DNA from: Pseudomonas argentinensis
GTDB taxonomy: Bacteria; Pseudomonadota; Gammaproteobacteria; Pseudomonadales; Pseudomonadaceae
Assembly (NCBI RefSeq): GCF_001839655.2
Contig: NZ_CP056087.1
Location: 3,906,001-3,970,000 of the forward strand
Direction of reading: 5' to 3'
Length of the DNA: 64,000 nucleotides
Shown here in pieces: positions 9,191 through 19,100 of the stretch; within the stretch, counting starts at the first letter, position 1; every line of letters starts with the position of its first letter. Under the pieces are notes generated by a model. It was given only the letters and a program-made list of their open reading frames with translations, had not been told where the DNA came from and made no database searches. Made by a program: the position numbers and the translations under genes.

Positions 9191-9742
9191 CTAGGAGTGC
9201 ACCACCCACTGCACGGCATCCGCTTGAGCCGTCAGGCAGTCCACCTCGTCGATCAGCCCTGCACCCAGGGCCTGCTCGGCATCGACGATACGCGGCGACG
9301 CGGTCAGGCAGGCGACTATGTCCAGCGGCTGGCGCGCGCCTTCGGTGCGCTCTTCGACGATGCGCCGGTACAGGTGCATATCGTAATCGAGGCTCATGGC
9401 ATATTCGGCCATGCGCGCATGATCCACCGAGCCGTTCAGCGTCCAGTGAAAGGGGTGGAACAGGAACTTGCTGTACGCACAGGCAGTGCGCCGCTGCCCG
9501 GCGAGAAAAATGATGTTGCCCATCGACTCGACGGTACCCAGATTATGGGTATGCACCGGCACGGGCAGGGAAATCAGGAAGTTGTACAGGGAAAAACCGT
9601 AGCTGCATTCACCACCCATGGTGGCGATCTTCAGGACGATGCGGCTGGCGCCCTGCTGCAGTGCCTTGGTGCAGCTGTCGATCAGCTGTCCGCAAGTGTG
9701 GGAATTGATCGGTGCCGTGAAGTGAACGACGTGTAGGGTCAT
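9191..9742 (-). CDS. ClpP-like serine peptidase, orphan
   Basis: This 183-residue protein has the ClpP/crotonase fold signature. S73 in VESMGNIIF corresponds to the ClpP nucleophile (ASMG). H96 in KFLFHPFHW corresponds to the catalytic His. The C-terminal AEQALGAGLIDEV matches the AEEAxxxGLID segment. The usual acidic third residue before that segment is not evident (SPRIVDAEQ). ATG 9742 with AAAGG eight bases upstream was chosen over the GTG at 9751. No ATPase partner adjoins it, so it is not the housekeeping ClpP. It could be a SppA/ClpP-type stress peptidase. Confidence 0.8.
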   Translation of the reverse strand: MTLHVVHFTAPINSHTCGQLIDSCTKALQQGASRIVLKIATMGGECSYGFSLYNFLISLPVPVHTHNLGTVESMGNIIFLAGQRRTACAYSKFLFHPFHWTLNGSVDHARMAEYAMSLDYDMHLYRRIVEERTEGARQPLDIVACLTASPRIVDAEQALGAGLIDEVDCLTAQADAVQWVVHS

Positions 9743-9817
9743 GGCGCGCACCTTTCTTGGAGATGGGCGAAATTGGCGAAACGGGCCCGCGGCGGGCGTA
9801 CTGCGGACCCCAGGGCA

Positions 9818-10723
9818 TTACGGCAGCGGCTTGCCGCCGGTCACCCCAAAGGTTTCACCGGTGATGTAGCTCGACTCCTGGGACGCCAGCAGCACGTACA
9901 GCGGCGCACATTCGGCGGGTTGACCCGGGCGCTTCATCGGCACCTGGGAGCCGAAGGTGGGAATCTTTTCCCGGGGCTGGCCGTCGCTGGGCTGCAGCAC
10001 GGTCCAGATCGGCCCCGGCGCGACCGCGTTGACGCGGATGCCCTGCTCGATCACCTGGCTGGACAGCGCCTTGGTGAAAGCGACGATGGCCGCCTTGGTG
10101 GAGGCGTAGTCGAGCAGCGTGCCGGACGGATCATAGGACTGGATCGACGCCGTGTTGATGATCGCCGCCCCCGGCGGCATATGCGCCACCGCCGCCTTGC
10201 ACAGCCAGAACATGGCGTAGACGTTGGTCTTGAAGGTGTGGTCGAACTGCTCGGTGGTGATCTCGGAAATATGCTTCTGGGTGATCTGCTTGCCGGCCAC
10301 GTTGACCAGAATGTCCAGGCCACCCAGCGCCGCCACGGCATCCTTGATCAGCGACACGCAAAAGGCTTCGTCCTTCAGGTCGCCGGGAATGGCCACCGCG
10401 CGACGGCCCTCGGCCTCGATCAGCGCTATCACTTCACGGGCGTCCGACTCTTCCTCGGGGAGATAGTTGATCACCACGTCGGCGCCTTCACGGGCATAGG
10501 CGATGGCGGCGGCGCGTCCAATACCGGAATCACCTCCGGTGATCAGCGCCTTGCGGCCCGCCAGCCGGCCAAAGCCCACGTAGCTTTCCTCGCCGTGATC
10601 CGGCTCGGGCTTCATTTTGCTGTCCAGGCCCGGCTCAGGCTGGTGCTGCGCCGGAAATTCGGGCTGCGGATACTGAGTCAGCGGGTTCTGCATGGCGAAC
10701 TGGTTGGTGGTATTGCGGGTCAT
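9818..10723 (-). CDS. Short-chain dehydrogenase/reductase, YghA-like
   Basis: This is a 301-residue NAD(P)-dependent SDR. An extended N-terminus of about 50 residues (proline- and glutamine-rich) precedes the Rossmann fold. GGDSGIGRA near 62 is the cofactor loop. NVAGKQ, the serine in NTASIQSY and YASTK supply the SDR motifs and the Ser-Tyr-Lys catalytic set. The end, [14 protein letters not shown], is typical. The extended N-terminus with the PEPGL-D-MKPxPDHGE pattern fits the YghA/general-stress SDR group. ATG 10723 follows AGGAG; the frame is open from 10780. The substrate is unknown. Confidence 0.9.
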   Translation of the reverse strand: MTRNTTNQFAMQNPLTQYPQPEFPAQHQPEPGLDSKMKPEPDHGEESYVGFGRLAGRKALITGGDSGIGRAAAIAYAREGADVVINYLPEEESDAREVIALIEAEGRRAVAIPGDLKDEAFCVSLIKDAVAALGGLDILVNVAGKQITQKHISEITTEQFDHTFKTNVYAMFWLCKAAVAHMPPGAAIINTASIQSYDPSGTLLDYASTKAAIVAFTKALSSQVIEQGIRVNAVAPGPIWTVLQPSDGQPREKIPTFGSQVPMKRPGQPAECAPLYVLLASQESSYITGETFGVTGGKPLP

Positions 10724-10922
10724 CGGACTCTCCTGCTGGTTGCTGGTGGATTCACGGTTGCCGCCACGTGTGAAGCGCAATCGCCGCAGGCACCATCGCC
10801 TGCGTTACAAATTGGGAGAAAAGCCCGCCGCTTGAAGTTCCACCGATCCGAGCAGCGGACACGGACCGCTCCGCTCCCTTGCTGCCGCTTCGCTTGTCCA
10901 GTGCCGCGAAGCGGCGAACTGA

Positions 10923-13271
10923 TCAGCGCTGCGCGGCGATCAATACCGGCCGTGCATCACCCGGCGCCGTGGCGGTGCTCAGGCTCAGCGTCACCGGAAT
11001 CGACTTGGCTGCCGGCACCTTGCTGCGCTCGGCATGATGCCAGAGCGGCACCAGCGGGTTGCACTCCGGGTAATAGGCGGCGCAGCAGCCCTGGGGGATG
11101 TCGTAGGCGAGAATCTGCAGCGGCCCGACCTGACGCTCCACCTCTGGCTCCACGGCGGTGGTCACGTCCACCCAGTCGCCGCCAGCCAGGCCAAGGCGCA
11201 CGATGTCGTCGGCGTTCATGAAGATCACCGAACGGGTGCCATGCACGCCGCGGAAGCGATCGTCGTAACCATAGATGGTGGTATTGAACTGGTCGTTGCT
11301 GCGGATCGTCATCAGCTGCAGCACGTCGCGCCGGCCGTAGGGCGCGCTCACGTCGTCGTCGGCGATCAGGCACCGCGGCACCACGAATTGCGCCTTGCCG
11401 CTCTCGGTCGCCCATTCGCGCTGCGTCGCCCCCAACGGCCGGTGAAAGCCACCGGGCTCCCACATGCGCTGTTCGAAGTCGTGGAAGATCTCCGGGTACA
11501 CCTGGCCGATGGCCTGGCGAATCAGCCCGTAATCGCGGCGCCAGGCGTCCCAGTCGATACCGATCTCGGCGCTCAAGGTGGCCCGCGCCAGCCCGGCGAT
11601 GATGGCCGGCTCCGAGCGCAGCTGCTCGCTGGCCGGTTCGCTCTTGCCGCGCCAGCCGTGGATGCAGCCGGTGCTGTCTTCGGTGCTGTGGCTCTGCTCG
11701 ACGCCATCCTGGCGGTCGATCTCGATACGCCCCAGGCACGGCAGCAGCCAGGCCTGTTCGCCGGGCAGCAGGTGCGAGTGGTTGAGCTTGGTGGCCACCT
11801 GCACATTGAGCGCCAGGCGCTGCCAGGCCGGCTCGATCTGCCCGGTATCCGGCACCGCCCGCAGGAAGTTGCCGCCCAGACTGACGAAGCCACGCACCCG
11901 GCCATCGAGCATGGCGGTGCAGGCGTCGACGGTGTTCAAGCCCATGCGCTCGGGCACCTTGAACTTGAAATACTGCTCGATCAGTTCGACCGGCACCTTG
12001 GCCGGGTCTTCGGAAATACCCACGGTGCGCTGGCCCTGCACATTGGAGTGCCCGCGTACCGGGCAGATGCCGGCGCCAGGTTTGCCGATATTGCCGCGCA
12101 GCAACAGCAGGTTCACCAGCATCTGCACGTTCTGCACACCCTGGCGGTGCTGGGTCAGGCCCATGCCGTAGACGATCATCACCCGCTGCGACTGCGCATA
12201 GACCAGCGCCGTGGCTTCCATGGCCGCACGCTTGAGGCCGGTGATGGCTTCGATCTCGGTCCAGTCCTGCCCACGCACGTAGGCGATGAAATCGTCGGCG
12301 CCACTGGTGTGCTCGGCGATGAAGGCCATGTCCAACACGCCGGGCTCGCCGCGCTGCAGGGCCGCATCGTGCAGATCGAGCAGCGCCTTGGCGATGCCGA
12401 CGATGGCCGCGGTATCGCCACCGATGGCCACCTGGTGATACTGGGTGCTGATCTGCGTCGAGTTCGGGCCGAGCATCTCGCCCGGCGACTGTGGGTTGAC
12501 GAACTCCTGCAGGCCGCGCTCCTTCAAAGGGTTGAAGGTGATGATCGGCACGTCGCGCTGCCGCGCCTCCTGCAATTGATGGAGCATGCGCGGGCTGTTG
12601 CTGCCGACGTTCTGGCCGAAGAACAGCAGGCAGTCGGTGTGCTCGAAATCGTTCAGGGTTACCGTGCCGACCGGCACCCCGATGCTTTCCTGCAGGCCCA
12701 CCGAAGTGCTCTCGTGGCACATGTTGGAGCTGTCCGGCAGGTTGTTGGTGCCATAGGCGCGGGCCAGCAGCTGGTACATGAACGAGGCTTCCAGGGAGGC
12801 GCGCCCGGAGGCATAGAACACCACCTCGTCCGGCTGCAGGGCACGCAGGCTGGCGCCGATTTCCTGGTAGGCGGTTTCCCAGCCCGTTTCCTCGTAACGG
12901 TCGGTGGCCCGGTTGTAGCGCAGCGGGTGGGTCAGGCGGCCATGCTGCTCCAGGGCGTGGGCCGACCAGCCGCGCAGCTCGCTGACGCTGTGCTCGGCGA
13001 AGAACTCAGGGCTGCTGCGCTTGGCGGTCAGCTCCCAGGCCGTGGCCTTGGCGCCGTTCTCGCAGAACTCCATCGGGTGGGTGTCGCCCGGCTTGGCCCA
13101 GGCGCAGCTCACGCAGGCAAACCCATCGGGCTTGTTCTGCTTGAGCAGCGCCGCGCCGATCTTCACCACCGCCTGTTCGCGCAGCACGATGCCTGCCACC
13201 GACTTGGCCGATCCCCAGCCCCCTGATGCGTCTGTGTATGGCCGATAACGGGTCTTTGGATCAGTCAGCAT
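10923..13271 (-). CDS. FdhF/YdeP-family molybdopterin oxidoreductase
   Basis: This 782-residue enzyme belongs to the molybdopterin-guanine-dinucleotide superfamily. Near the N-terminus C-V-S-C (in FACVSCAW) and a later Cys in EFCENGAK resemble the reduced Fe-S cluster site of YdeP-type proteins. Molybdopterin-binding segments follow (FFGQNVGSNSPR, YGMGLTQH, GNIGKPGAG, RGHSNVQG). A C-terminal dinucleotide-binding domain contains RSNDQFNTTIYG. In E. coli YdeP is linked to acid resistance; the electron donor and substrate remain uncertain. The ATG follows AGGAG. No Fe-S partner or FdhD gene adjoins it. Confidence 0.9.
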   Translation of the reverse strand: MLTDPKTRYRPYTDASGGWGSAKSVAGIVLREQAVVKIGAALLKQNKPDGFACVSCAWAKPGDTHPMEFCENGAKATAWELTAKRSSPEFFAEHSVSELRGWSAHALEQHGRLTHPLRYNRATDRYEETGWETAYQEIGASLRALQPDEVVFYASGRASLEASFMYQLLARAYGTNNLPDSSNMCHESTSVGLQESIGVPVGTVTLNDFEHTDCLLFFGQNVGSNSPRMLHQLQEARQRDVPIITFNPLKERGLQEFVNPQSPGEMLGPNSTQISTQYHQVAIGGDTAAIVGIAKALLDLHDAALQRGEPGVLDMAFIAEHTSGADDFIAYVRGQDWTEIEAITGLKRAAMEATALVYAQSQRVMIVYGMGLTQHRQGVQNVQMLVNLLLLRGNIGKPGAGICPVRGHSNVQGQRTVGISEDPAKVPVELIEQYFKFKVPERMGLNTVDACTAMLDGRVRGFVSLGGNFLRAVPDTGQIEPAWQRLALNVQVATKLNHSHLLPGEQAWLLPCLGRIEIDRQDGVEQSHSTEDSTGCIHGWRGKSEPASEQLRSEPAIIAGLARATLSAEIGIDWDAWRRDYGLIRQAIGQVYPEIFHDFEQRMWEPGGFHRPLGATQREWATESGKAQFVVPRCLIADDDVSAPYGRRDVLQLMTIRSNDQFNTTIYGYDDRFRGVHGTRSVIFMNADDIVRLGLAGGDWVDVTTAVEPEVERQVGPLQILAYDIPQGCCAAYYPECNPLVPLWHHAERSKVPAAKSIPVTLSLSTATAPGDARPVLIAAQR

Positions 13272-13423
13272 GTCCCTCTCCTGCGCGTGGTTCGTTCTGG
13301 TACGACGAAGCGCTTTGGCGAAAGGTTCGGGCTAACGGCCCTGTGGTCCGGCGGGCCATTGATGAGCAAGTGTGTCAGTCACCGGCAAGCGAAACGGCGG
13401 GTTGCCGAGGTGATCGACAACGC

Positions 13424-13449
13424 AAAAAGGCACCTGCAGGAGGTGCCTT
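13424..13449 (-). terminator. Rho-independent terminator downstream of the YcaC-like gene
   Basis: On the minus strand AAGGCACCT, loop CCTGC, AGGTGCCTT is followed by TTT. It lies 17 bp beyond the stop codon. Confidence 0.85.
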
Positions 13450-13465
13450 GGCGGATGAATCAGGC

Positions 13466-14098
13466 TTACTTGCTGGCGGTCAGCGCCGCGTAGCTGGTCA
13501 TCAGGTTGCGGTAGTCGGGGATATGGTCCGAGCAGATCTTCGCCAGGCCTTCCACGTCGTTGCGCCAGTCGCGGTGCAGCTCGCAGGCCACGGCGAACCA
13601 ATTCATCAGCTGGGCGCCAGCAGCGGTCATGCGCTGCCAGGCCGAATCACGGCTGATCTGGTTGAAGGTGCCGGAGGCATCGGTGACCACGAACACGTCG
13701 AAGCCCTCTTCGATGGCGGCCAGGGCCGGGAACGCCACGCACACTTCGGTCACCACACCGGCGATGATCAGCTGTTTCTTGCCGGTGGCCTTGATCGCCT
13801 TGACGAAATCTTCGTTGTCCCAGGCGTTGATCTGGCCAGGGCGGGCGATGTACGGCGCTTCCGGGAACATCTCTTTCAGCTCGGGTACCAGCGGGCCGTT
13901 GGGGCCGGTTTCGAAGCTGGTGGTGAGTATGGTCGGCAGGTTGAAGAACTTGGCGAGATCGGCCAGGGCCAGCACGTTGTTCTTGAACTTGTCCGGGTCG
14001 ATGTCACGTACCAGGGACAGCAGACCGGCCTGGTGGTCGACCAGCAGAACGGCGGCGTTGTCTTTGTCCAGGCGGTTGTAGGCGATGGCGTTGGTCAT
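13466..14098 (-). CDS. ycaC: Isochorismatase-family hydrolase, YcaC-like
   Basis: This is a 210-residue cysteine hydrolase. The catalytic triad is readable as Asp in LLVDHQAG, Lys in the loop KATGKKQLIIAG and Cys in VVTEVCVAF, which closely matches YcaC. YcaC forms octameric rings and its physiological substrate is unknown. ATG 14098 follows AGAGGA; the frame is open from 14218. The gene faces the LysR gene at 14258 across a 159-bp gap, so that regulator probably controls it. Confidence 0.9.
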   Translation of the reverse strand: MTNAIAYNRLDKDNAAVLLVDHQAGLLSLVRDIDPDKFKNNVLALADLAKFFNLPTILTTSFETGPNGPLVPELKEMFPEAPYIARPGQINAWDNEDFVKAIKATGKKQLIIAGVVTEVCVAFPALAAIEEGFDVFVVTDASGTFNQISRDSAWQRMTAAGAQLMNWFAVACELHRDWRNDVEGLAKICSDHIPDYRNLMTSYAALTASK

Positions 14099-14257
14099 GG
14101 TGCGATCCTCTTTCTTGGTGGGTTGCCGATTCATTCGGCTGATTCGTTTGGGTGGTTTGCAGTTGTCGCTGCATGTGAGAAAGATTAAATTCGGCACCCA
14201 TCTCGCACCAGACGGCAAAAATCGCCTCTAGCGTTCCATTTTCAGAACGGTAAACCC

Positions 14258-15163
14258 ATGGAAGACCTGAACACGCTCTACTACTTCACCCAGGTGGTGG
14301 AGCACGGCGGCTTCGCCCCGGCCGGCCGCGCGCTGGATATTCCCAAGTCCAAACTCAGCCGGCGCATCGCCCTGCTCGAGGAGCGCCTGGGCGTGCGCCT
14401 GCTGCAACGTACCAGCCGGCACTGCTCGCTGACCGAGATCGGCCAGGAGTACTACCAGCGTTGCGTGGCCATGCGCGTGGAAGCCGAGGGCGCCGCCGAG
14501 GTGATCGAGCGCAACCGCAGCGAGCCCCGCGGCCTGGTGCGCCTGGCCTGCCCGACCACGCTGCTGAATTCCTGGGTCGGGCCGATGCTGACTCGTTTCA
14601 TGCTGCGCTACCCGGCGGTGGAGCTGTTTATCGAGAGCACCAACCGACGTGTCGACGTGCTCCACGAAGGCTTCGATATCGCCCTGCGCGTGCGCTTCCC
14701 GCCCCTGGAAAATACCGACATGGTGATGAAGGTGCTCGGCAACAGCCGCCAGTGCCTGGTGGGCCGTGCGGATTTCCTCAAGCAGCTGCCGAAGGCATTC
14801 CAGCCCGCCGACCTGGGCCAGTTGCCGAGCCTTCACTGGGGCGGCTCGCAGCGTGAATACCAGTGGGAACTGTTCGGCCCGGACGACGGCAGGCTGGTCA
14901 TCCCCCATCGCCCGCGCATGGTCACCGACGACCTGATCGCCCTGCGCCACGGCACCCTGGCCGGCGTCGGCATCGCCCACGTGCCCCGGGTAGCCGTGCG
15001 CAAGGATCTGGAGGCCGGCACCCTGGTGGAAATGCTGCCGGGCTGGGAGCCCAAATGCGGCATCGTCCATGCCACCTTCCCGTCACGCCGCGGCCTGCTG
15101 CCGTCGGTGCGTACGCTGATCGACTTTCTGGCGGAGGAGTTTCGCGAAAGCGATATGGCGTAA
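14258..15163 (+). CDS. LysR-family regulator
   Basis: This 301-residue LysR protein has an N-terminal winged helix-turn-helix (FAPAGRALDIPKSKLSRRIA near 25-44) and a substrate-binding domain from about 90 on. It belongs to the subgroup with the RVDVLHEGFDIALRVR segment. Its position opposite the YcaC-like hydrolase gene is the classical arrangement in which a LysR protein controls the divergent gene and itself. No clear T-N11-A dyad stood out in the shared gap. Confidence 0.9.
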   Translation: MEDLNTLYYFTQVVEHGGFAPAGRALDIPKSKLSRRIALLEERLGVRLLQRTSRHCSLTEIGQEYYQRCVAMRVEAEGAAEVIERNRSEPRGLVRLACPTTLLNSWVGPMLTRFMLRYPAVELFIESTNRRVDVLHEGFDIALRVRFPPLENTDMVMKVLGNSRQCLVGRADFLKQLPKAFQPADLGQLPSLHWGGSQREYQWELFGPDDGRLVIPHRPRMVTDDLIALRHGTLAGVGIAHVPRVAVRKDLEAGTLVEMLPGWEPKCGIVHATFPSRRGLLPSVRTLIDFLAEEFRESDMA

Positions 15164-15194
15164 GTAGCCATGTCTCCCACTCGCGGTAATCCAC

Positions 15195-15749
15195 ATGAAT
15201 CCCCTTTCCCATATCCAGGCTCTCATGAGCGCTGACGCACGCCGCTGGGAGATTCTGCAGCACGTGCGTGACTTACGCCTGCCAGACTGCTGGGTGGCCG
15301 CGGGCTTTATCCGATGTGCCGTTTGGGATCACCTGCATGGCCACGCCCCATCGCCCCTGCCGACTGATATCGATGTGATCTGGTTCGATCCGGATAATCC
15401 ACTGCCGGAGCGGGACTTTGAGTTGGAAGCCAGGCTGCTGAACGCGGATAACACGCTGAACTGGTCGGTAAAGAACCAGGCACGCATGCACCTGCGCAAT
15501 GGTGATCGACCTTACGAGTCGGCAACGGGCGCGATGGCTTATTGGCCCGACACCGCAACGGCAGTGGCCGTGCGGCTGAGCGCGAGTGGCGAAGTGGAAG
15601 TCGCCGCGCCATTCGGCTTGGATGATCTTTTCGATCTCGTCGTACGGCCAGCCGGAAGGTTTCGAGACGAGAAAAGGCAGCTATTTCTGAAGCGGCTGTA
15701 TAGCAAACAGTGGCTGACGAAATGGCCTGGCTTGACCGTGCTCGACTAA
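15195..15749 (+). CDS. Nucleotidyltransferase-like protein (DUF925/NTP_transf_6 type)
   Basis: This 184-residue protein of the YiaC-neighbour nucleotidyltransferase-like family has the signature WVAAGFIRCAVWDHLHGH, followed by TDIDVIWFD and later LFDLVVRP. The D-I-D-V-I-W-F-D segment carries the two acidic residues of a polymerase-beta-like active site. The substrate is not known for this family. It starts 31 bp after the LysR gene in the same direction, though the functional link looks accidental. The start site has only a weak ribosome binding site. Confidence 0.8.
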   Translation: MNPLSHIQALMSADARRWEILQHVRDLRLPDCWVAAGFIRCAVWDHLHGHAPSPLPTDIDVIWFDPDNPLPERDFELEARLLNADNTLNWSVKNQARMHLRNGDRPYESATGAMAYWPDTATAVAVRLSASGEVEVAAPFGLDDLFDLVVRPAGRFRDEKRQLFLKRLYSKQWLTKWPGLTVLD

Positions 15750-15888
15750 GCGCGAGCACGATGCCAAGGTCATAGCACGGCTTGTTGGAACGGAAATTGA
15801 CAAATGACAGCATCCCTGCACGTTTTTTGTGGGAACGTGCGGGGACGCCCAGTCGTGAAACTGCGCGAGCGGCTGCCGCCAGGACAGT

Positions 15889-15955
15889 GTAGGGTGGATC
15901 ACGCTTCACCGATCCACCATGGCGGATGTAAAGAGCGACATCCGCCCTACGGTTC
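15889..15955. repeat. GTAG...CTAC inverted element, GGTGGATCAC family
   Basis: The copy begins GTAGGGTGGATCACGC and ends CATCCGCCCTAC. It holds two hairpins, GGTGGATC/GATCCACC and GGCGGATGT/ACATCCGCC. Another member lies at 49704-49764. The flanking GTAG and CTAC are those of inverted REP pairs. Confidence 0.65.
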
Positions 15956-16042
15956 TGCACTGCAGCCGCAGCGGCATAGGAACCTGCCCCCCGTAGTTTC
16001 GCGCGCATGGCGCACTCCCACAAAAGCACGAGCAGATCTGCT

Positions 16043-16114
16043 TCGTAGCCTGGGTTGAGCGCAGCGATACCCAGGGCATCGATCTCCCGGATGTCGCTGC
16101 GCTCGACCCGGGCT
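16043..16114. repeat. GTAGCC...GGGCTAC inverted element
   Basis: This is a third palindromic family. The left half GTAGCCTGGGTTGAGCGCAG pairs with the right half CTGCGCTCGACCCGGGCTAC. Each half also makes a small hairpin (CCTGGGT...ACCCAGG). It lies directly beyond the end of hrpA and may shape its 3' end. Confidence 0.6.
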
Positions 16115-16126
16115 ACAAGAGCACTA

Positions 16127-19100
16127 TCAGCCTTCCACCTGGCTCCACTGCTTGCTCAGGCGCTTGTCAGACACGGCCATCCTGGTACCCAGCTGCTGGG
16201 CCCAGAGGGATACGCGGTATTCCTCGAGCATCCAGCGGTAGGTCTGCAGTTCGGGGTCGCGCTTGCCTTCCTGCAGGTGCTTGCTCAGGCGCGCCTGGTA
16301 TTGCTCCCAGTAGCCGGCCAGCTCGCCGCTCCACACCCGGTCGCGTTGCAGTTGGGCGGCGATCTTGTCGAAGCGTTGCTCGATGGCCTTGAGGTAGCGC
16401 GGCAGTTCCTTGAGCCATTCGGCCGGGGTTTCGCGTACGAAGCCGGGATAGACGAGGTTGCCCAGCTGCGCCTTGATGTCGTTGAGCGCCACCGCCTGGG
16501 CCAGGTCGATCTTGCCCTTGAAGCGCTTCTGCAGGCCGTGCCACAGCTTGAGGATTTCCAGGGTCAGGCGCGCCAGCTTTTCGGCGTGCTCGGCCCAGGC
16601 GCCACGTTTCTTCTCGGCCAGGGCGGCCAGGGCAGCGCCGTCGCGGGGCAACGGCTGCTCACCGTCGAGGATGCAGCTGTCCAGGCTGGCCAGCAGGATG
16701 TCTTCGACCAGCGCCTCTACGCGGCCCAGCTCGCGGTGCAACAGGCCCAGTTCGGTCAGGCCCGGCAGCTTGCCGCGCAGGTACTTGGCCGGTTCGGCCA
16801 GCTGTTGCAGCAGCAGGCGCTGCAAGGCTCGGCGGTGCTGGAACTCGGCTTCGGCCCGGGTCGGGAAGCGCCCTTCCTTGACCACGCCGCGCTCTCCATC
16901 AGAACCGCTCCCGGCAGACTCCACCAGCGCCGGGAACACGGTCATGGACAGCCCGGCCACCTTCTGCTGGGTCTTCTCGGCGACCTGGGCAAAGCCCTTG
17001 GCTTCCACCGGCTTCTGCACCTTGTCGGTTCGCGGAATGGCCAGCGCGGCCTGGCTGGCCTCGGCGAAGCGGGCGGTCAGCTCGGCCAGGTCGCGGCCTT
17101 CGCCGAGCAGCTTGCCGTGGGTGTCGACCACCTCGATGTTCATCTTCAGGTGATCTTCGAGCTGGCGGGTGGCCTCGATCCAGGCCTCGCTGTCGATCCG
17201 TGCACCGGTCATGCGTTGCAGCTCGCGGGCCAGGCTTTCCGGCAGGCTGCCCTGGCCGAAGGTGAGCTTGCTCAGGGCGGCGCCGACGAAGTCCGGCACC
17301 GGCACGAAGTTCTTGCGAATGGCCTTGGGCAGGCCGCGCACCAGGTCGATGGCCTTGGCTTCGATCAGCCCCGGCACCAGCCACTCCAGGCGCTCTGCTG
17401 GTAATTGCGGCAACAGCGGCGCCGGCACGCGCAGGGTCACGCCGTCGCGCGGGTGATTGGGCTCGAAGTGATAGGTCAGCGGCAATTGCAGCTCGCCGAT
17501 ATGCAGGGTGTCCGGGTACTGCGCAGCGGTGACTTCCAGCGCCTCCCGGGCCAGCACGTCCTCCTCGCGCATCATCAGCAGTTGCGGGTCCTTGGCGCTC
17601 TCGCGCTTGTACCAGCTCTCGAAGGTGGCCGCCTGGTTGATGTCCTCCGGGATGCGCGCCTCGTAATAGGCGAACAGGGTTTCCTCGTCGGCGAGGATGT
17701 CGCGGCGACGCGCCTTGGCTTCCAGCTCGTCGAGCTTCTCCAGCAGCTCGCGGTTGGCGTTCAGGCACTTGGCGCGGCTGTTGATTTCACCGCGCACCAG
17801 GCCTTCGCGGATAAACAGCTCGCGCGAGGCCTGCGGGTCGATGGGCCCGTAATGCACCGGGCGGCGCCCCACCACGATCAGCCCGTACAGGGTGACCTGC
17901 TCGTAGGCCACCACCTGGCCACGCTTCTTCTCCCAGTGCGGCTCGAAGTGGTTCTTCTTGATCAGGTGGCCGGCCAGCGGCTCGATCCAGTCCGGCTCGA
18001 TCTTCGCCACCTGGCGGGCGAACAGCTTGGTGGTCTCGACCAGCTCGGCGGCCATGATCCAGTTGGGTTTCTTGCGGCCGATCACCGACGACGGATGCAC
18101 CCAGAAGCGCCGCTGGCGGGCACCGAGAAAATCGCCCTCCTCGGCTTTCTGGCCGATCTGGCTGAGCAGGCCGCTGAGAATCGCCTTGTGCACGGCTGCA
18201 TAACCCTTGGCACGCTGCGCCGCCTCGCTGGCCTCGGCCTGCTCGCGCAGGATCACGTTGACCTTGGTATCTGTGGTGGCCTGCACCGGCTTTGGCGCGG
18301 GCTTGCCGCCCTCGGCGGTTTGCGCCGCGGCCCTGGCGGGCGTCAGTTGCAGATCCTTGGCCAGCAGCACCAGCTGGCGATGGGCATCGCGCCATTCGCG
18401 CAGGCGCATGTAGTTGAGGAAGTTCTTCTTGCACCAGGTGCGCAGCGGGTTGGAACCCAGCTCCTGGCGTTTTTCCTCGAAGCCGCGCCACAGGTTGATC
18501 AGCGCAGCGAAGTCGGAATCCACATCCTTCCACTGCGCGTGGGCCTGATCGGCCGCCTGCTGGCGGTCCATCGGCCGCTCGCGTGGGTCCTGCACCGACA
18601 GCGCACTGGCGACGATCAGCAGTTCCGGCAGGCTGCCCAGCTTGGCCGCTTCGAGCACCATGCGGCCCAGTCGCGGGTCGATGGGCAGGCGCGCCAGCTG
18701 GCGACCCAGTGGCGTCAGCTGGCCTTCTCGATTGACCGCCGAAAGCTCTTGCAGCAGGTTGAAACCATCGCTGATGGCCTTGCCGTCCGGTGGCTCGATA
18801 AAGGGGAAATCCTCGATATTGCCCAGGCGCAGATGGAGCATCTGCAGGATCACCGCCGCCAGGTTGGTACGCAGGATTTCCGGGTCGGTGAAAGTCGGCC
18901 GGCCGAGGAAATCCTCCTCGCTGTACAGGCGCACGCAGATGCCCGGCTCGACCCGCCCGCATCGGCCCTTGCGCTGGTTGGCGCTGGCCTGGGAAATCGC
19001 CTCGATAGGCAGGCGCTGCACCTTGGCGCGGTAGCTGTAGCGGCTGATGCGCGCGGTGCCGCTGTCGATCACGTAGCGAATGCCCGGCACCGTCAGCGAG

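Noticed and set aside
11034..13226. Plus-strand open frame of 730 codons
   Set aside because: This is the antisense shadow of the molybdopterin oxidoreductase gene. All motifs belong to the minus strand.
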